Shown: positions 46,106 through 55,514 of the stretch, one piece after another
How positions within the stretch are numbered: the stretch's first letter is position 1
Layout of the letters: the number at the start of each line of letters is the position of its first letter
Source: Agrobacterium arsenijevicii
Lineage (GTDB): Bacteria > Pseudomonadota > Alphaproteobacteria > Rhizobiales > Rhizobiaceae
Direction of reading: 5' to 3'
NCBI GenBank assembly: GCA_000949895.1
Contig: JWIT01000006.1
Location: 168,447 to 232,446, forward strand
DNA length: 64,000 nucleotides
Position numbers and translations under genes: made by a program
The notes under the pieces: generated by a model
Told to the model about the DNA's origin: nothing
The model's input: only the letters and a program-made list of their open reading frames with translations
Database searches by the model: none

Positions 46106-46735
46106 ATGCGTATTCCCTTCCCTTCCATGCAATATCCGCTGATCGCCATCCTGCGCGGCGTTAAGCCCGAGGAAACCGAAGGCGTTGTCGGCGCGCTGAT
46201 CGAGACCGGCTTCCGCGCCATCGAAATCCCGCTCAATTCGCCCGATCCGTTCCGCTCGATCGAAATCGCCGCGAAGATGGCGCCCGCCGATTGCCTGATC
46301 GGCGCCGGCACGGTGCTCAGCGTGGAAGATGTGGAATCCCTCGACGCGGCCGGCGGCAAGCTGATGGTCAGCCCCAATGCCGATGCTGACGTGATCGTTG
46401 CCGCCCGCGTCAGGGGGATGGTGACAATGCCGGGCGTTCTGACCCCGACCGAGGCTCTGGTTGCCGCAAAGGCCGGGGCCACGGGGCTGAAGTTCTTTCC
46501 CGCCAGCATCATCGGCCCGGCCGGCATCAACGCCATCCGTACGATCCTGCCGAAGGATCTGGTCATTGCCGCCGTCGGCGGCGTCTCAGACAAGAATTTC
46601 GCCGAATATACCAAGGCCAGCATCCTTGCTTTCGGGCTTGGCACCAGTCTCTACAAGCCGGGCATGACGGCGGCGGACGTGCGCGAGCGCGCCACCGTCA
46701 CGCTTTCGGCCTATGACGCAGCAATCGGAGGATAA
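46106..46735 (+). CDS. dgoA: 2-dehydro-3-deoxy-6-phosphogalactonate aldolase
   Basis: 209-residue class I aldolase splitting KDPGal into pyruvate and glyceraldehyde 3-phosphate. Early PLIAILRGVKPEET and IGAGTVLS, and the Schiff-base Lys in GLKFFPASIIGP, are hallmarks. Sequence is of the KDPGal (DgoA) rather than Eda type by eye and by its partner dgoK. Start ATG 46106. The lactonase gene follows closely. Confidence 0.93.
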   Translation: MRIPFPSMQYPLIAILRGVKPEETEGVVGALIETGFRAIEIPLNSPDPFRSIEIAAKMAPADCLIGAGTVLSVEDVESLDAAGGKLMVSPNADADVIVAARVRGMVTMPGVLTPTEALVAAKAGATGLKFFPASIIGPAGINAIRTILPKDLVIAAVGGVSDKNFAEYTKASILAFGLGTSLYKPGMTAADVRERATVTLSAYDAAIGG

Positions 46736-46739
46736 GAGC

Positions 46740-47627
46740 TTGGCAACCGTTTTCCCCTTTGCCGGACGTGTGCTTGACGAAACGCCGATGATGCTCGGGG
46801 AAGGCCCGACCTTCGATCCGGCAACCGGCACCGCCTGGTGGTTCAATATTCTCGAGCGCGAACTGCACGAACTGCATCTCGCCTCCGGCCGCAAGGCCGT
46901 GCATGCCCTGCCCTTCATGGGCAGCGCATTGGCCAAGATCAGCGACAGCAAACAATTGATCGCGTCGGATGACGGTCTTTTCCTTCGCGATACGGCGACA
47001 GGCGTGCTGACGCTACATGCGGAACTGGAAAAGGACACGCCCGGCAACCGTTCCAATGACGGTCGCATGCATCCCTCAGGCGCGCTGTGGATCGGCACGA
47101 TGGGCCGGAATGCGGAAACCGGCGCTGGCAGCATCTACCACGTCGCCAGGGGAACGGTGACGAAGCTGTTTGCCGAAATCAGCATTCCGAACTCCATCTG
47201 CTTCTCCCCCGACGGCGAGACCGGATATTACGTCGACACCAAGGTCAACCGGATGATGAGAGTACCGCTCGACGCAGAGACGGGCCTCCCATCCGGCAAG
47301 GCCGAGGTCTTCATCGATTCCGCCGGTATCGACGGCGGCATAGACGGATCGGTCTGCGATAACGACGGTCATATCTGGAACGCCCGCTGGGGCATGGGTG
47401 CGGTCGATCATTACGATACGGACGGCAACCACCTTGCAAGATATCTGGTGCCGGGGGGACAGACGACCTGCCCGGCCTTCATCGGCCCCGATGCATCACG
47501 CCTTCTCGTCACCTCCGCCCGCGAACATCTCGGCGACGACGCCATTGCCGCCAATCCGCAGCATGGGTTGACGTTCGAACTCGGCATCGAGGTGAAGGGC
47601 AGGTTTGAGCCGCTCTACAGGCTCTAG
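46740..47627 (+). CDS. SMP-30/gluconolactonase family protein, probable galactonolactonase
   Basis: About 295 residues, six-bladed beta-propeller. Metal ligands: Glu in GEGPTFDP, Asn in NRSNDGRMHPSGALWIG, Asn in IPNSICFSPDG and Asp in IDGSVCDNDGHIWNARW. Hydrolyses sugar lactones; here probably galactonolactone from the SDR product. Start TTG 46740 is chosen because GGAGG (46727-46731) is eight bases upstream; the ATG at 46713 lies inside dgoA without such a site. It closes the operon, and a terminator follows. Confidence 0.88.
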   Translation: MATVFPFAGRVLDETPMMLGEGPTFDPATGTAWWFNILERELHELHLASGRKAVHALPFMGSALAKISDSKQLIASDDGLFLRDTATGVLTLHAELEKDTPGNRSNDGRMHPSGALWIGTMGRNAETGAGSIYHVARGTVTKLFAEISIPNSICFSPDGETGYYVDTKVNRMMRVPLDAETGLPSGKAEVFIDSAGIDGGIDGSVCDNDGHIWNARWGMGAVDHYDTDGNHLARYLVPGGQTTCPAFIGPDASRLLVTSAREHLGDDAIAANPQHGLTFELGIEVKGRFEPLYRL

Positions 47628-47633
47628 GAAACA

Positions 47634-47665
47634 CAGGGGCCGCTGAATATACGCGGCGGCCCCTG
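47634..47665. terminator. Convergent terminator after the galactonate operon
   Basis: Ten-base arms CAGGGGCCGC / GCGGCCCCTG around 12 bases, immediately between the lactonase stop and the stop of the GGDEF-EAL gene on the opposite strand. Confidence 0.6.
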
Positions 47666-47673
47666 CATATGCC

Positions 47674-49026
47674 TCAGGGAATATCCGACAGGATCTCGCG
47701 ATAATTTTCGTGCAGGTAACGCTGGGTCGCGGCGGCGTCGGCGGGGCGGCCGTAGAAATAGCCCTGCCCCATGGCGCAGCCGAGCGCGCGCAGCTTTTCT
47801 TCTTCCGCCCGTTCCTCGATACCCTCGGCCACAACCTCAAGATCGAGCCCTTCGCACATGGCGACGATGGCCTTGATGATATGTTCCGAAGGACGGTCGC
47901 TGCTGATACGGGAAACGAAGGCGCGGTCGATCTTGACCTTGTCGAAGGTGAAGTCGCGCAGGCGGCCAAGGCTCGACTGGCCGGTGCCGAAATCGTCCAG
48001 CGAGATGCGCACGCCCGCACCCTGCAATTCGCTGATGATGCGCTGCGCGGTGTCGGCGGATGTCATGACAGCCGTTTCGGTGATTTCAAGCTCCAGCCGG
48101 TGTGGATCGAGGCCGACACGCGACAGGATCGAGAGAATATTATCCGCCGTACCGGGGTCCATCAATTGCGCGGAGGACAGGTTGAAGGACAGGAAAAGCT
48201 CACGCGGCCAGAACAGCGCCGCTTCCGCCGCTTTCCTCAGCAGAGCTTCCGAGAGAGCGTCGATAAAACCGCGCTCTTCGGCCAGCGGCACGAAAACGGC
48301 GGGTGACACGAAGCCGAGATCGGGGTCGTTCCAGCGGGCGAGCGCTTCAAAACCGATGACCTTCGCCTCTTCCAGCCTGACGATGGGCTGGAAATGCACA
48401 TCGATCGAATCGGTGATGATGGCGTTTCGCAAAGCCTGTTCCAGCTGGGTGGCGCGCTTCATCTCCTGCGCAATCTCGCGCGAATAGACCGTTATCTGGC
48501 CGCGGCCGCGGCGCTTGGACCGGTAAAGCGCGGTCTCGGCGCTTTTCAGCAGATCCTCGAAATCATCGCCGGCAAAGGGATAGATGGCAAAACCGAAGGA
48601 GGAGGAAAGCCGGACGTTGCGGTCGCCGAGATCGTAAGGCGCGGAAAGCACATCCTTGATCATGTTGCCGATGCGCTCGGCACCCATGCGCTCGAACACC
48701 AGCGGCAGCACAAAAGCGAATTCGTCGCCGTCATGGCGCGTCACGACGGCGCCATCGGGAATGCAAGCCTTAAGACGGTGCGCCACCTGGCACAAAATCT
48801 CGTCACCGGCCTGCACGCCGAAAAGATCGTTGATGGGTTTGAAGCCGTCTATATTCGCGATGCCGACCGTGAAGGGCGCGGGATCGCTGGAACGCTCGCT
48901 GGCGAGCATGCGGATCTTGTCCCGCAGACGGTAACGATTGCCAAGCCCCGTCAGCGGATCGCTGTAAGCCATCGCTTGCAGCTCGTTCTGGCTGACGTGC
49001 AACGCTTGCGGCTCTGCCCGTTTCAT
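47674..49026 (-). CDS. GGDEF-EAL protein, probable c-di-GMP phosphodiesterase
   Basis: 450 residues, cytoplasmic. The N-terminal GGDEF domain is degenerate: the motif reads HDGDEF, with Asp in place of the first Gly, so cyclase activity is doubtful. The EAL domain keeps EALAR, the Asn of FNLSSAQ, Glu of ELEITETAV, DD of LDDFGTG, Lys of VKIDRAFV, AEGIE and GQGYFYGRP, all needed for phosphodiesterase activity. It probably hydrolyses c-di-GMP, possibly stimulated by GTP at the GGDEF domain. About 140 bases downstream of the PAS-REC gene. Confidence 0.92.
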   Translation of the reverse strand: MKRAEPQALHVSQNELQAMAYSDPLTGLGNRYRLRDKIRMLASERSSDPAPFTVGIANIDGFKPINDLFGVQAGDEILCQVAHRLKACIPDGAVVTRHDGDEFAFVLPLVFERMGAERIGNMIKDVLSAPYDLGDRNVRLSSSFGFAIYPFAGDDFEDLLKSAETALYRSKRRGRGQITVYSREIAQEMKRATQLEQALRNAIITDSIDVHFQPIVRLEEAKVIGFEALARWNDPDLGFVSPAVFVPLAEERGFIDALSEALLRKAAEAALFWPRELFLSFNLSSAQLMDPGTADNILSILSRVGLDPHRLELEITETAVMTSADTAQRIISELQGAGVRISLDDFGTGQSSLGRLRDFTFDKVKIDRAFVSRISSDRPSEHIIKAIVAMCEGLDLEVVAEGIEERAEEEKLRALGCAMGQGYFYGRPADAAATQRYLHENYREILSDIP

Positions 49027-49167
49027 TCCTGCATCTCATGAATCCCGTGTCGACCGCGATCACAATGCAGGGCAAGTATTAAAAAAGCCATAGAACCGCG
49101 AACCGAAAATGCGGCGGCGTTTTTGGAAGTCCAGCGGCTTTTACAAAAAGGCCGGTGTGAAAAGGTT

Positions 49168-50829
49168 TCAGGCTTGCAGCCGCAGCGCGTCCTTGCCGAA
49201 AAGGCGCAGGAAAACCGCCTCGACCATATCGGGGCTGACGGGTTTCAGCAGCATGTCATCCATGCCCGCCGCCAGGCATTTGTCGAGATCACCCTCGAAA
49301 GCGTGGGTGATGACGCCGACGATGGGAATGCGCTCGTCACCCACCAATGCGCGCATGCGTCGGGCAACCTCGAAACCGTCAATATCGCCAAGCGTGGTGT
49401 CGAGCAGGACGACGGACGGCGCCTGTTCCGCAAAAAGACGCAACGCCTCCTCACCCGATGTGGCGAGCCGATAGGAAAGCCCCAACCCTTCGAGGATTTG
49501 CGAAAAGACGATCTGGTTGACCCTGTTGTCCTCAACGAGAAGAATTTCGCAGACGCCACCGGTCTTGAGGATTTTCGGCAGGTCTTCGGTCATGATCTCC
49601 CAGTCCTCGTCGGAAGATTTCTCCTTCGGAGACGATTTGAGGCCGACGGCGAGATAATGCAGCAGGGAAGCGTCGATCTCGTCTTCCTCGATGGTGACGA
49701 CCGACAGGTCATGCGCGGCCGCAATATCGAGGCATGTGACGCTCATCTGGGCGTCGACGACGACGACATCGATGCCCACACCTGCGGAGACGGCTATATC
49801 GATGAAACTGCGCTGTTCTTCCTCGCTCGTCACCACGGCGTGGTCCATGCCACCCGCAGTCAGCCGGCGGCCGGCGGCTTCGGCAAAGCGCCCGTTTTCG
49901 GACACCACCAGCACCGCCTTGCTCTTCAGCAGGCCGCCTGCGGCATCGCGATCTTCATCCTTGCCATAGGCGGAGGCGACGAAATTGACATGTTCGAGCG
50001 AGGGAATAACGGGCATGCCGTTCGCGTCGATGGTGGCGAGCGCGGTCACGTCTTCCATCGTCGTCACCAGGAAATACCGGCCCGGACGGCCCACACGCTG
50101 CTTGCGGGTAATCGTCAGCACCTCTTCGCCATTCACCCGCCTCACCCTTTCGGGAATGATGCTCGGCGTGCCGCTGTCCAGCACCATGCGATCGGCGGCG
50201 TCGATCCGGCCTGCGACCTTGCGCGAATGCAGATCGAAAACGGTGCGGCCAAGAATACTCTCGGCGCTGGTCTCCACCATGGTGCAGGCGGCTTTGTTCA
50301 CGGCCGCATAGGCCAGGTTCCGGTCCTTGACGAGGACCGGAAACGGCAGGTTGTCGAGAATGTCCTCGATCAGCTGCACACGCTCAAGGTCGATGCGCCA
50401 CTGTTCTTCTCTTTTCTTCTGTTCGGAAATATCGGCGACGACACTGATGCCGAGGCCGGAAGGCAGGCGGTTCATGACGAAGCGCAGGAAACGCTCCCCT
50501 TTCAGCCGCTCGGTTTTTTCAGATCGTTCCTTCCAGTGCAGCGCCAGCCGCTCGCCGATCCATTCCTCGCGTCCGAGCTGGCGGGCATTGGCGGACAGGC
50601 TTTCCGTCTCGAGAAGATAACAATCGTAAAGCGCACTCAGATAATCCCGCAGCCGAGCGCCCGGCCCGATAACCGCCGCTTCAAGCGGGAAAAAACTCAG
50701 GAGTTTCCGGCTTGCGAAAACAATGTGATCGTTCCGGTCATAAACGACGATCGCCGCGCCAAGCGCGTCGCAAAGGGCATCAAGCATCACCGTATGAACG
50801 CCCGCGCCGGAGGACGCCAAATCACTCAA
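49168..50829 (-). CDS. PAS-PAS-REC protein without a kinase domain
   Basis: 553 residues. Two PAS-like segments (about 15-120 and 150-265, the second with FPVLVKDRNLAYAAVNKAA). A receiver-like region about 310-410 lacks clear phosphorylation residues. The final true receiver domain (about 430-550) has LLVEDNRVNQIVF, phosphoacceptor Asp in VVLLDTTLGDIDGFE, and Lys in DMLLKPVSPDM. There is no histidine kinase or output domain. Start TTG 50829 has GGGAG seven bases upstream. The neighbouring GGDEF-EAL gene suggests a shared signalling role. Partner kinase unknown. Confidence 0.82.
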   Translation of the reverse strand: MSDLASSGAGVHTVMLDALCDALGAAIVVYDRNDHIVFASRKLLSFFPLEAAVIGPGARLRDYLSALYDCYLLETESLSANARQLGREEWIGERLALHWKERSEKTERLKGERFLRFVMNRLPSGLGISVVADISEQKKREEQWRIDLERVQLIEDILDNLPFPVLVKDRNLAYAAVNKAACTMVETSAESILGRTVFDLHSRKVAGRIDAADRMVLDSGTPSIIPERVRRVNGEEVLTITRKQRVGRPGRYFLVTTMEDVTALATIDANGMPVIPSLEHVNFVASAYGKDEDRDAAGGLLKSKAVLVVSENGRFAEAAGRRLTAGGMDHAVVTSEEEQRSFIDIAVSAGVGIDVVVVDAQMSVTCLDIAAAHDLSVVTIEEDEIDASLLHYLAVGLKSSPKEKSSDEDWEIMTEDLPKILKTGGVCEILLVEDNRVNQIVFSQILEGLGLSYRLATSGEEALRLFAEQAPSVVLLDTTLGDIDGFEVARRMRALVGDERIPIVGVITHAFEGDLDKCLAAGMDDMLLKPVSPDMVEAVFLRLFGKDALRLQA

Positions 50830-50835
50830 CTGCAA

Positions 50836-51186
50836 ACTCCCACCTGTTTTCAGGGTCAGGCTTATGTTTCTATTGGAATCGTCCGAGGCAAATGCCGGGA
50901 TGAAACGGTAAATTCCGAAAAAGAGACATCAGGGTTCGCTACTTGAAGCAGTCTTGAGGAGAAGATGACGTTCACCCATATTCGACGTCACACACCACCC
51001 GGTAAAGGGGGGCCTCGTTCCTGCGGTCATTTCAAGCCGCCTCACCATAGTCAAGGCCGATTAAAGGCGGATTAACGCTTAACCTGACGTTGACGGAAAT
51101 GATCAAATGCCGGGCAGGCCGCAAAACATGTGCAAACTTTCACGACTTGAGTTTTTTGCTTTCGAAGCCGTGACGAATCCGCGAAA
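50836..51186. other. Intergenic region upstream of mutL and the PAS-REC gene
   Basis: No confident gene. It holds a CtrA-type box (51061-51076). A 36-codon frame with GAGGAG just before ATG 50965 ends inside that box at 51075; spacing is short and I do not call it. Promoters for both flanking, divergent genes must lie here. Confidence 0.4.
51061..51076. promoter_or_regulatory. CtrA-type box TTAA-N7-TTAAC
   Basis: TTAA at 51061-51064 and TTAAC at 51072-51076 are seven bases apart, the consensus spacing for CtrA, the alphaproteobacterial cell-cycle regulator. It is about 110 bases before mutL and 230 before the divergent PAS-REC gene. One such site could occur by chance. Confidence 0.45.
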
Positions 51187-53016
51187 ATGACGATCATGGC
51201 CATCAAGCAGCTTTCAGAAACCCTCATCAACCAGATCGCCGCCGGCGAGGTCATCGAAAGACCCTCCAGCGCCACGAAGGAGCTGGTGGAAAACGCCATA
51301 GACGCCGGCGCAACGCGGATCGAGATCGCCACGGCAGGTGGCGGCAAGGGGCTGGTGCGCATTACCGATAACGGCTCCGGCATGTCGCCCGCCGATCTGG
51401 AGCTTGCGGTCCGGCGCCATTGCACCTCGAAAATATCCACGACGCTCGACGATATCCGCACGCTCGGATTTCGCGGCGAGGCCCTGCCCTCCATCGGCTC
51501 GGTCGCCAAGCTTTCGATCACCAGCCGGCAACACGGTGCGGAACAGGGATCGGTAATTTCGGTCACGGGTGGCAAGGTCTCCGAGGTCCGGCCTGCCGCC
51601 TCCAATGCAGGCACCATCGTCGAGGTGCGCGACCTGTTTTTCGCAACGCCCGCGCGGCTGAAGTTCCTGAAGACGGAACGGGCGGAGGCGGCCGCCATTA
51701 CCGAGGTGGTCAAGCGGATGGCGATTGCCTTTCCGCATATCCGCTTCGTGTTGTCAGGCACCGACCGGTCGACGCTTGAAATCCCCTCGACCGGCGACGA
51801 CCACCTTGCCCGCATGGCGCAGATTCTCGGCGCCGAGTTCAAGGACAACGCCATCGAGATCGATGCCGGGCGCGAGGATGTGACGCTCTCCGGTTTTGCA
51901 GGTGTTCCGACCTTCAACCGCGGCAACTCGGCGCATCAATATGTCTTCGTCAACGGCCGCCCGGTGCAGGATAAATTGCTGTTGTCGGCCATTCGCGGCG
52001 CCTATGCCGAAACCGTGCCGCATGGGCGATACCCGGTCGCGGTACTGTCGTTGACGCTCGACCCCGCCTTTGTGGACGTGAATGTGCATCCGGCGAAATC
52101 CGACGTGCGTTTTCGCGATCCCGGCCTCGTTCGTGGGCTGATCGTCGGCGCGATCCGCCAGGCGCTGACGCGTGACGGCGACAGGGCAGCGACGACCGGC
52201 GCCAGCCAGATGGTGAACGCCTTCCGCCCCGGCTACAGCCCGTCCAATCTCCGGCCTTCCGCCGCTGCGACATGGTCTGCCGCAACCTCGCCTTCCCGGC
52301 CGCTTGCCGTTTCCGGGGACATGCAATTTGCCGAAGCCGTACAATCGCGCTTCTCCGATATCACCATGCCGACGGCGCGGGCCGAACCACGCGAGGTTTA
52401 CGAGGCCTCCGCGAGCCAAACGCCGGAACCGGCACAATATCCGCTCGGGGCAGCGCGGGCGCAGCTTCACGAGAACTACATCATCGCGCAGACGGAAAAT
52501 GGGCTCGTTATCGTCGATCAGCATGCAGCACATGAGCGGCTGGTGTTCGAGGAAATGCGCAATGCGCTGCATTCCAGACGCCCGCCTTCGCAGGTGCTGC
52601 TCATTCCCGAGATCATCGATCTGCCGGAAGAGGATTGCGACCGGCTGATGGACCATGCTGCCGGTTTTGATGCCTTGGGTCTGGTCATCGAGCGTTTCGG
52701 GCCGGGGGCAGTCGCGGTCCGGGAAACGCCAGCCATGCTGGGCGAGGTCAATGTGCAGGGGCTGGTGCGGCAGCTTGCCGACGAGATCGCCGAATGGGAC
52801 GCCGCCTCCACGCTTGCCAACAAGCTGGAATATGTCGCTGCCACCATGGCCTGCCACGGCTCCGTGCGTTCCGGGCGACGCATGCGACCGGAGGAGATGA
52901 ACGCGCTTTTGCGGCAGATGGAAAACACGCCAGGCTCCGGGCAGTGCAATCATGGCCGCCCGACCTATATCGAGCTGAAACTTTCCGATATAGAACGTCT
53001 CTTCGGCCGAAGCTGA
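51187..53016 (+). CDS. mutL: DNA mismatch repair protein MutL
   Basis: 609 residues. GHKL ATPase N-terminus: [30 protein letters not shown] and [14 protein letters not shown] proline- and serine-rich linker covers about 340-430. The C-terminal endonuclease motif [12 protein letters not shown] fits DQHA-x2-E-x4-E, and QCNHGRP is present, so this is a nicking MutL as expected in bacteria without MutH. ATG 51187 and ATG 51196 are both possible. It couples MutS recognition to strand nicking. Confidence 0.96.
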   Translation: MTIMAIKQLSETLINQIAAGEVIERPSSATKELVENAIDAGATRIEIATAGGGKGLVRITDNGSGMSPADLELAVRRHCTSKISTTLDDIRTLGFRGEALPSIGSVAKLSITSRQHGAEQGSVISVTGGKVSEVRPAASNAGTIVEVRDLFFATPARLKFLKTERAEAAAITEVVKRMAIAFPHIRFVLSGTDRSTLEIPSTGDDHLARMAQILGAEFKDNAIEIDAGREDVTLSGFAGVPTFNRGNSAHQYVFVNGRPVQDKLLLSAIRGAYAETVPHGRYPVAVLSLTLDPAFVDVNVHPAKSDVRFRDPGLVRGLIVGAIRQALTRDGDRAATTGASQMVNAFRPGYSPSNLRPSAAATWSAATSPSRPLAVSGDMQFAEAVQSRFSDITMPTARAEPREVYEASASQTPEPAQYPLGAARAQLHENYIIAQTENGLVIVDQHAAHERLVFEEMRNALHSRRPPSQVLLIPEIIDLPEEDCDRLMDHAAGFDALGLVIERFGPGAVAVRETPAMLGEVNVQGLVRQLADEIAEWDAASTLANKLEYVAATMACHGSVRSGRRMRPEEMNALLRQMENTPGSGQCNHGRPTYIELKLSDIERLFGRS

Positions 53017-53155
53017 GCCGGTTACCCGGCGGGCTGGCCTTGGGCCGCGTCGGGCGATATAAATTCAAGGGACTGGAGCATCCGGATTGTTCAGGAGAAC
53101 GTTGCGCCGTTTCGGGCTGGATGCACTGACAGGACATAGCAGGAGACGAAAACGG

Positions 53156-53377
53156 ATGAACAGATTTGAGGGAGGCGGAAACCGCATCGCCGTCATCGAA
53201 TATCTCGACGGTGACTTCCGGATCGTGCAGACGGGCTCGCACGTCATCTGCGCTATCACGGGCAAGACCATTCCGGTCGATGAACTGCGTTACTGGAACG
53301 TGGCACGGCAGGAAGCCTATGTGGATGCCGCCGCCTCGCTGGAAGCCGAACGCAAGGCGGGCAATCTGCCGGCATAG
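53156..53377 (+). CDS. DUF2093 domain-containing protein
   Basis: 73 residues, nearly all one domain: NRIAVIEYLDGDFRIVQTGSHVICAITGKTIPVDELRYWNV. The family is short, alphaproteobacterial and uncharacterised. AGGAG at 53141-53145 is ten bases before ATG 53156. It is convergent with lpxK across a palindromic repeat, and such neighbourhood is common in rhizobia. No function can be assigned. Confidence 0.88.
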   Translation: MNRFEGGGNRIAVIEYLDGDFRIVQTGSHVICAITGKTIPVDELRYWNVARQEAYVDAAASLEAERKAGNLPA

Positions 53378-53430
53378 TGCAAGAGCCGCTACGGCGCGCT
53401 ACGAATTGGTTTGCGACTACATCCCTATTC

Positions 53431-53543
53431 CGTCATTCCGGCCTTGAGCCGGAACCCAGCCGACGCGCGTCTGCGCGGCGGAAAGACTCTTTTCAGTCCA
53501 AGGACTTGGGCTGGCTGGATTCCGGCTCAAGGCCGGAATGACG
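53431..53543. repeat. 113-bp MITE-like palindromic element
   Basis: Perfect 24-base inverted arms (53431-53454 and 53520-53543); with one mismatch they extend about seven bases further inward. Each arm itself contains CCGGC-cttga-GCCGG. The spacer of about 65 bases has no gene. It fills the gap between DUF2093 and lpxK. From memory, this type of arm is repeated in many alphaproteobacterial genomes. Confidence 0.8.
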
Positions 53544-53564
53544 GGAAAGTTTTACTGAAACGCC

Positions 53565-54611
53565 CTAAATTGACGACCGCGCATTTTCCCGCAGCAGGCG
53601 CGCGCGGCAGTTCCCCACCGCCGCCTCGATGATCGTTGCCGCTGCATTGGGATCGTCGAACACCATGTCGATCTCGATCACCAGGCTGTTCCACAGCAAT
53701 TCTTCCGCACGGCCATGGTGTCCGTTGAGCCGCACGGCATCCTTGGCCGTCGTGACCAGCTGCAAATTCTCTTTGGCCGCATCCTGCAGAAGGTCGGCAA
53801 TCTCGTCTTCACTGAAATGGTGATGATCCGGGAAAGAGCGTTGCAGCACGATTTCTCCGCCCAGCGCCTCGACGGTTCGATAAAACTTGGCCGGATCGGC
53901 AATGCCCGCATAGGCCAGCACGCGCCTTCCCTTAAAATCCTGCGGTTCCTGCGGCTTGATCGCTGCTACGAAAACCGGTTTGGCGGCCTTTGCCGCCGTT
54001 CTGACCAGCGGATCGGCCGCATGGCCGCTACCGACCTTCAAAAGTCCGGTCATATGCCGCATCTGCTCGGCAAGCGGCGCCCGGACCGGGCCGCCCGGAA
54101 CGAGATGGCCGTTGCCGATGCCGCGCAGCGTATCGATGACAACAAGCGCATAATCCAGCGTCAGGCGGGCGCTCTGGAAACCGTCATCCATGATGATGAG
54201 ATCGACGCCCTCCTTCACCAGCCGGTGTGCGCCTTCCACCCTTTTGCGGGAAATGACCGTTATCGCCTCACGCGCCAGCAGCAGAGGCTCGTCGCCGACA
54301 TCGGCGGACCGGTGTTGTCCGGGATCAACAAGGGTGGTGACGTCAAGCGTGCCGCCATAACCACGGCTGAGGAAACCGGGTTTCAGACCTTTGGCGACAG
54401 CGGCCCTGGCGATTGCCATCGCCGTCGGCGTCTTTCCGGCACCGCCCACGGTGAAGTTGCCGATGCAGATGACCGGAACAGGAACGCTCGCCCGTTTTGC
54501 CGTGCGCATCCGCCGTCCAGCGATCTTGCCGTAGAGCAGGGAAAAAGGTGATAACAGCCAGGCTTGCCAGCCGGCCTTCTGCCACCAGAAAGGCGGCGCT
54601 TCAGAAACCAT
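53565..54611 (-). CDS. lpxK: Tetraacyldisaccharide 4'-kinase
   Basis: 348-residue membrane-bound enzyme that phosphorylates the 4' position of the lipid A precursor. N-terminal TM/amphipathic stretch (about 5-28), then the P-loop [34 protein letters not shown] and MDDGFQ. It follows the HAD and waaA genes on the same strand, with about 165 bases before it, so the lipid A/Kdo genes cluster here. Confidence 0.95.
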   Translation of the reverse strand: MVSEAPPFWWQKAGWQAWLLSPFSLLYGKIAGRRMRTAKRASVPVPVICIGNFTVGGAGKTPTAMAIARAAVAKGLKPGFLSRGYGGTLDVTTLVDPGQHRSADVGDEPLLLAREAITVISRKRVEGAHRLVKEGVDLIIMDDGFQSARLTLDYALVVIDTLRGIGNGHLVPGGPVRAPLAEQMRHMTGLLKVGSGHAADPLVRTAAKAAKPVFVAAIKPQEPQDFKGRRVLAYAGIADPAKFYRTVEALGGEIVLQRSFPDHHHFSEDEIADLLQDAAKENLQLVTTAKDAVRLNGHHGRAEELLWNSLVIEIDMVFDDPNAAATIIEAAVGNCRARLLRENARSSI

Positions 54612-54776
54612 CTATGCCCGCTCCCGGCCGCATCGCCCACGGCATTGCGCTTAAATTCGACAAGTCACATGGGTATTTGCCAGAAAAAACCCTAAATTGC
54701 AAAATCAGGACATACATGCGCAGCTTGTCTCTTCCCATTCTGCGCGACATATGGCTCGCGCCCCTCAGGATGCGGC

Positions 54777-55514
54777 CTAAAGAACGCGTTCCGGCAGCAG
54801 GGTTTCCAGCCCGGTGATGTCATCGAAACAATAATGGGCATCGGCGCCCAGGCTTTCGCGTGAACCGGTTCCGGTCAGAACGGCGACGCGCAAGCCCGCC
54901 CCGGCGTTCCTCGCCATGTGCAGATCGTGATTATTGTCGCCGACCACCGCCACTCGAGCAGGTGCAAGACCTATCGCCTCGCAGAAACCGAGAACCATGC
55001 CCGGTTGCGGCTTGGTGCCATAACCGCTGTCATAACCCGCGACGAAATCGACATCTTTCTCGAAACCGAAACGGATGGCCGTCTGGCGGATGGAGTTTTC
55101 GTTGTCGCTGGAGGCAATGCCGAGCTTGTAGCCGCGTGCCTTGAGCCGGGCGAAAAATGCCTTGAGATCGGTCACCGGCACGGATTTATCCGCCGCTTCG
55201 GTGAACAGCCGGTCGAGCCGCGCAGTCAGTTCGCCGACATCGCAGGGTGAACCGGCAGCAACCAGACCGGCGGCAATTTCCGCCGTATTGCCGGCTGCCA
55301 GCAGGCTGTCGGGCACCACATGCCCGGTGACCGGGTCCATGCCGCAGGCGGTGAGAAGCTGGTCGGCAAGAACGGGATCGCCCTTGGCGGCAATCGCCGC
55401 AAGCTCGCGGTTAACCGGTCCCCAGCTTGCGTCATAGCCTAAAAGCGTGCCGTCCTTGTCGAAAAGGACAGCGGCGATCGATTGCGTCGCATCAAGTTCG
55501 ATATCCGCTACCAT
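54777..55514 (-). CDS. HAD-family hydrolase, phosphoglycolate phosphatase-like
   Basis: 245 residues. Motif I DKDGTLLGYD (nucleophile Asp in VLFDKDGTL), motif II Ser in LGIASSDNEN, motif III Lys in YGTKPQPGM and motif IV VVGDNNHDL. Cap type C1. It probably dephosphorylates a small phosphorylated metabolite; placement between waaA and lpxK does not prove a role in lipid A synthesis. Its start overlaps the waaA end by seven bases, so it is translationally coupled to waaA. Confidence 0.88.
   Translation of the reverse strand: MVADIELDATQSIAAVLFDKDGTLLGYDASWGPVNRELAAIAAKGDPVLADQLLTACGMDPVTGHVVPDSLLAAGNTAEIAAGLVAAGSPCDVGELTARLDRLFTEAADKSVPVTDLKAFFARLKARGYKLGIASSDNENSIRQTAIRFGFEKDVDFVAGYDSGYGTKPQPGMVLGFCEAIGLAPARVAVVGDNNHDLHMARNAGAGLRVAVLTGTGSRESLGADAHYCFDDITGLETLLPERVL

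Noticed and set aside
49123..50946. A + strand open frame of about 600 codons opposite the PAS-REC gene
   Set aside because: It is a shadow of the minus-strand gene, whose receiver domain is clear. No family resemblance on the + strand.
50965..51075. A 36-codon frame with a purine-rich site upstream
   Set aside because: The spacing between site and ATG is only about three bases, and the translation is low-complexity with no known relatives.
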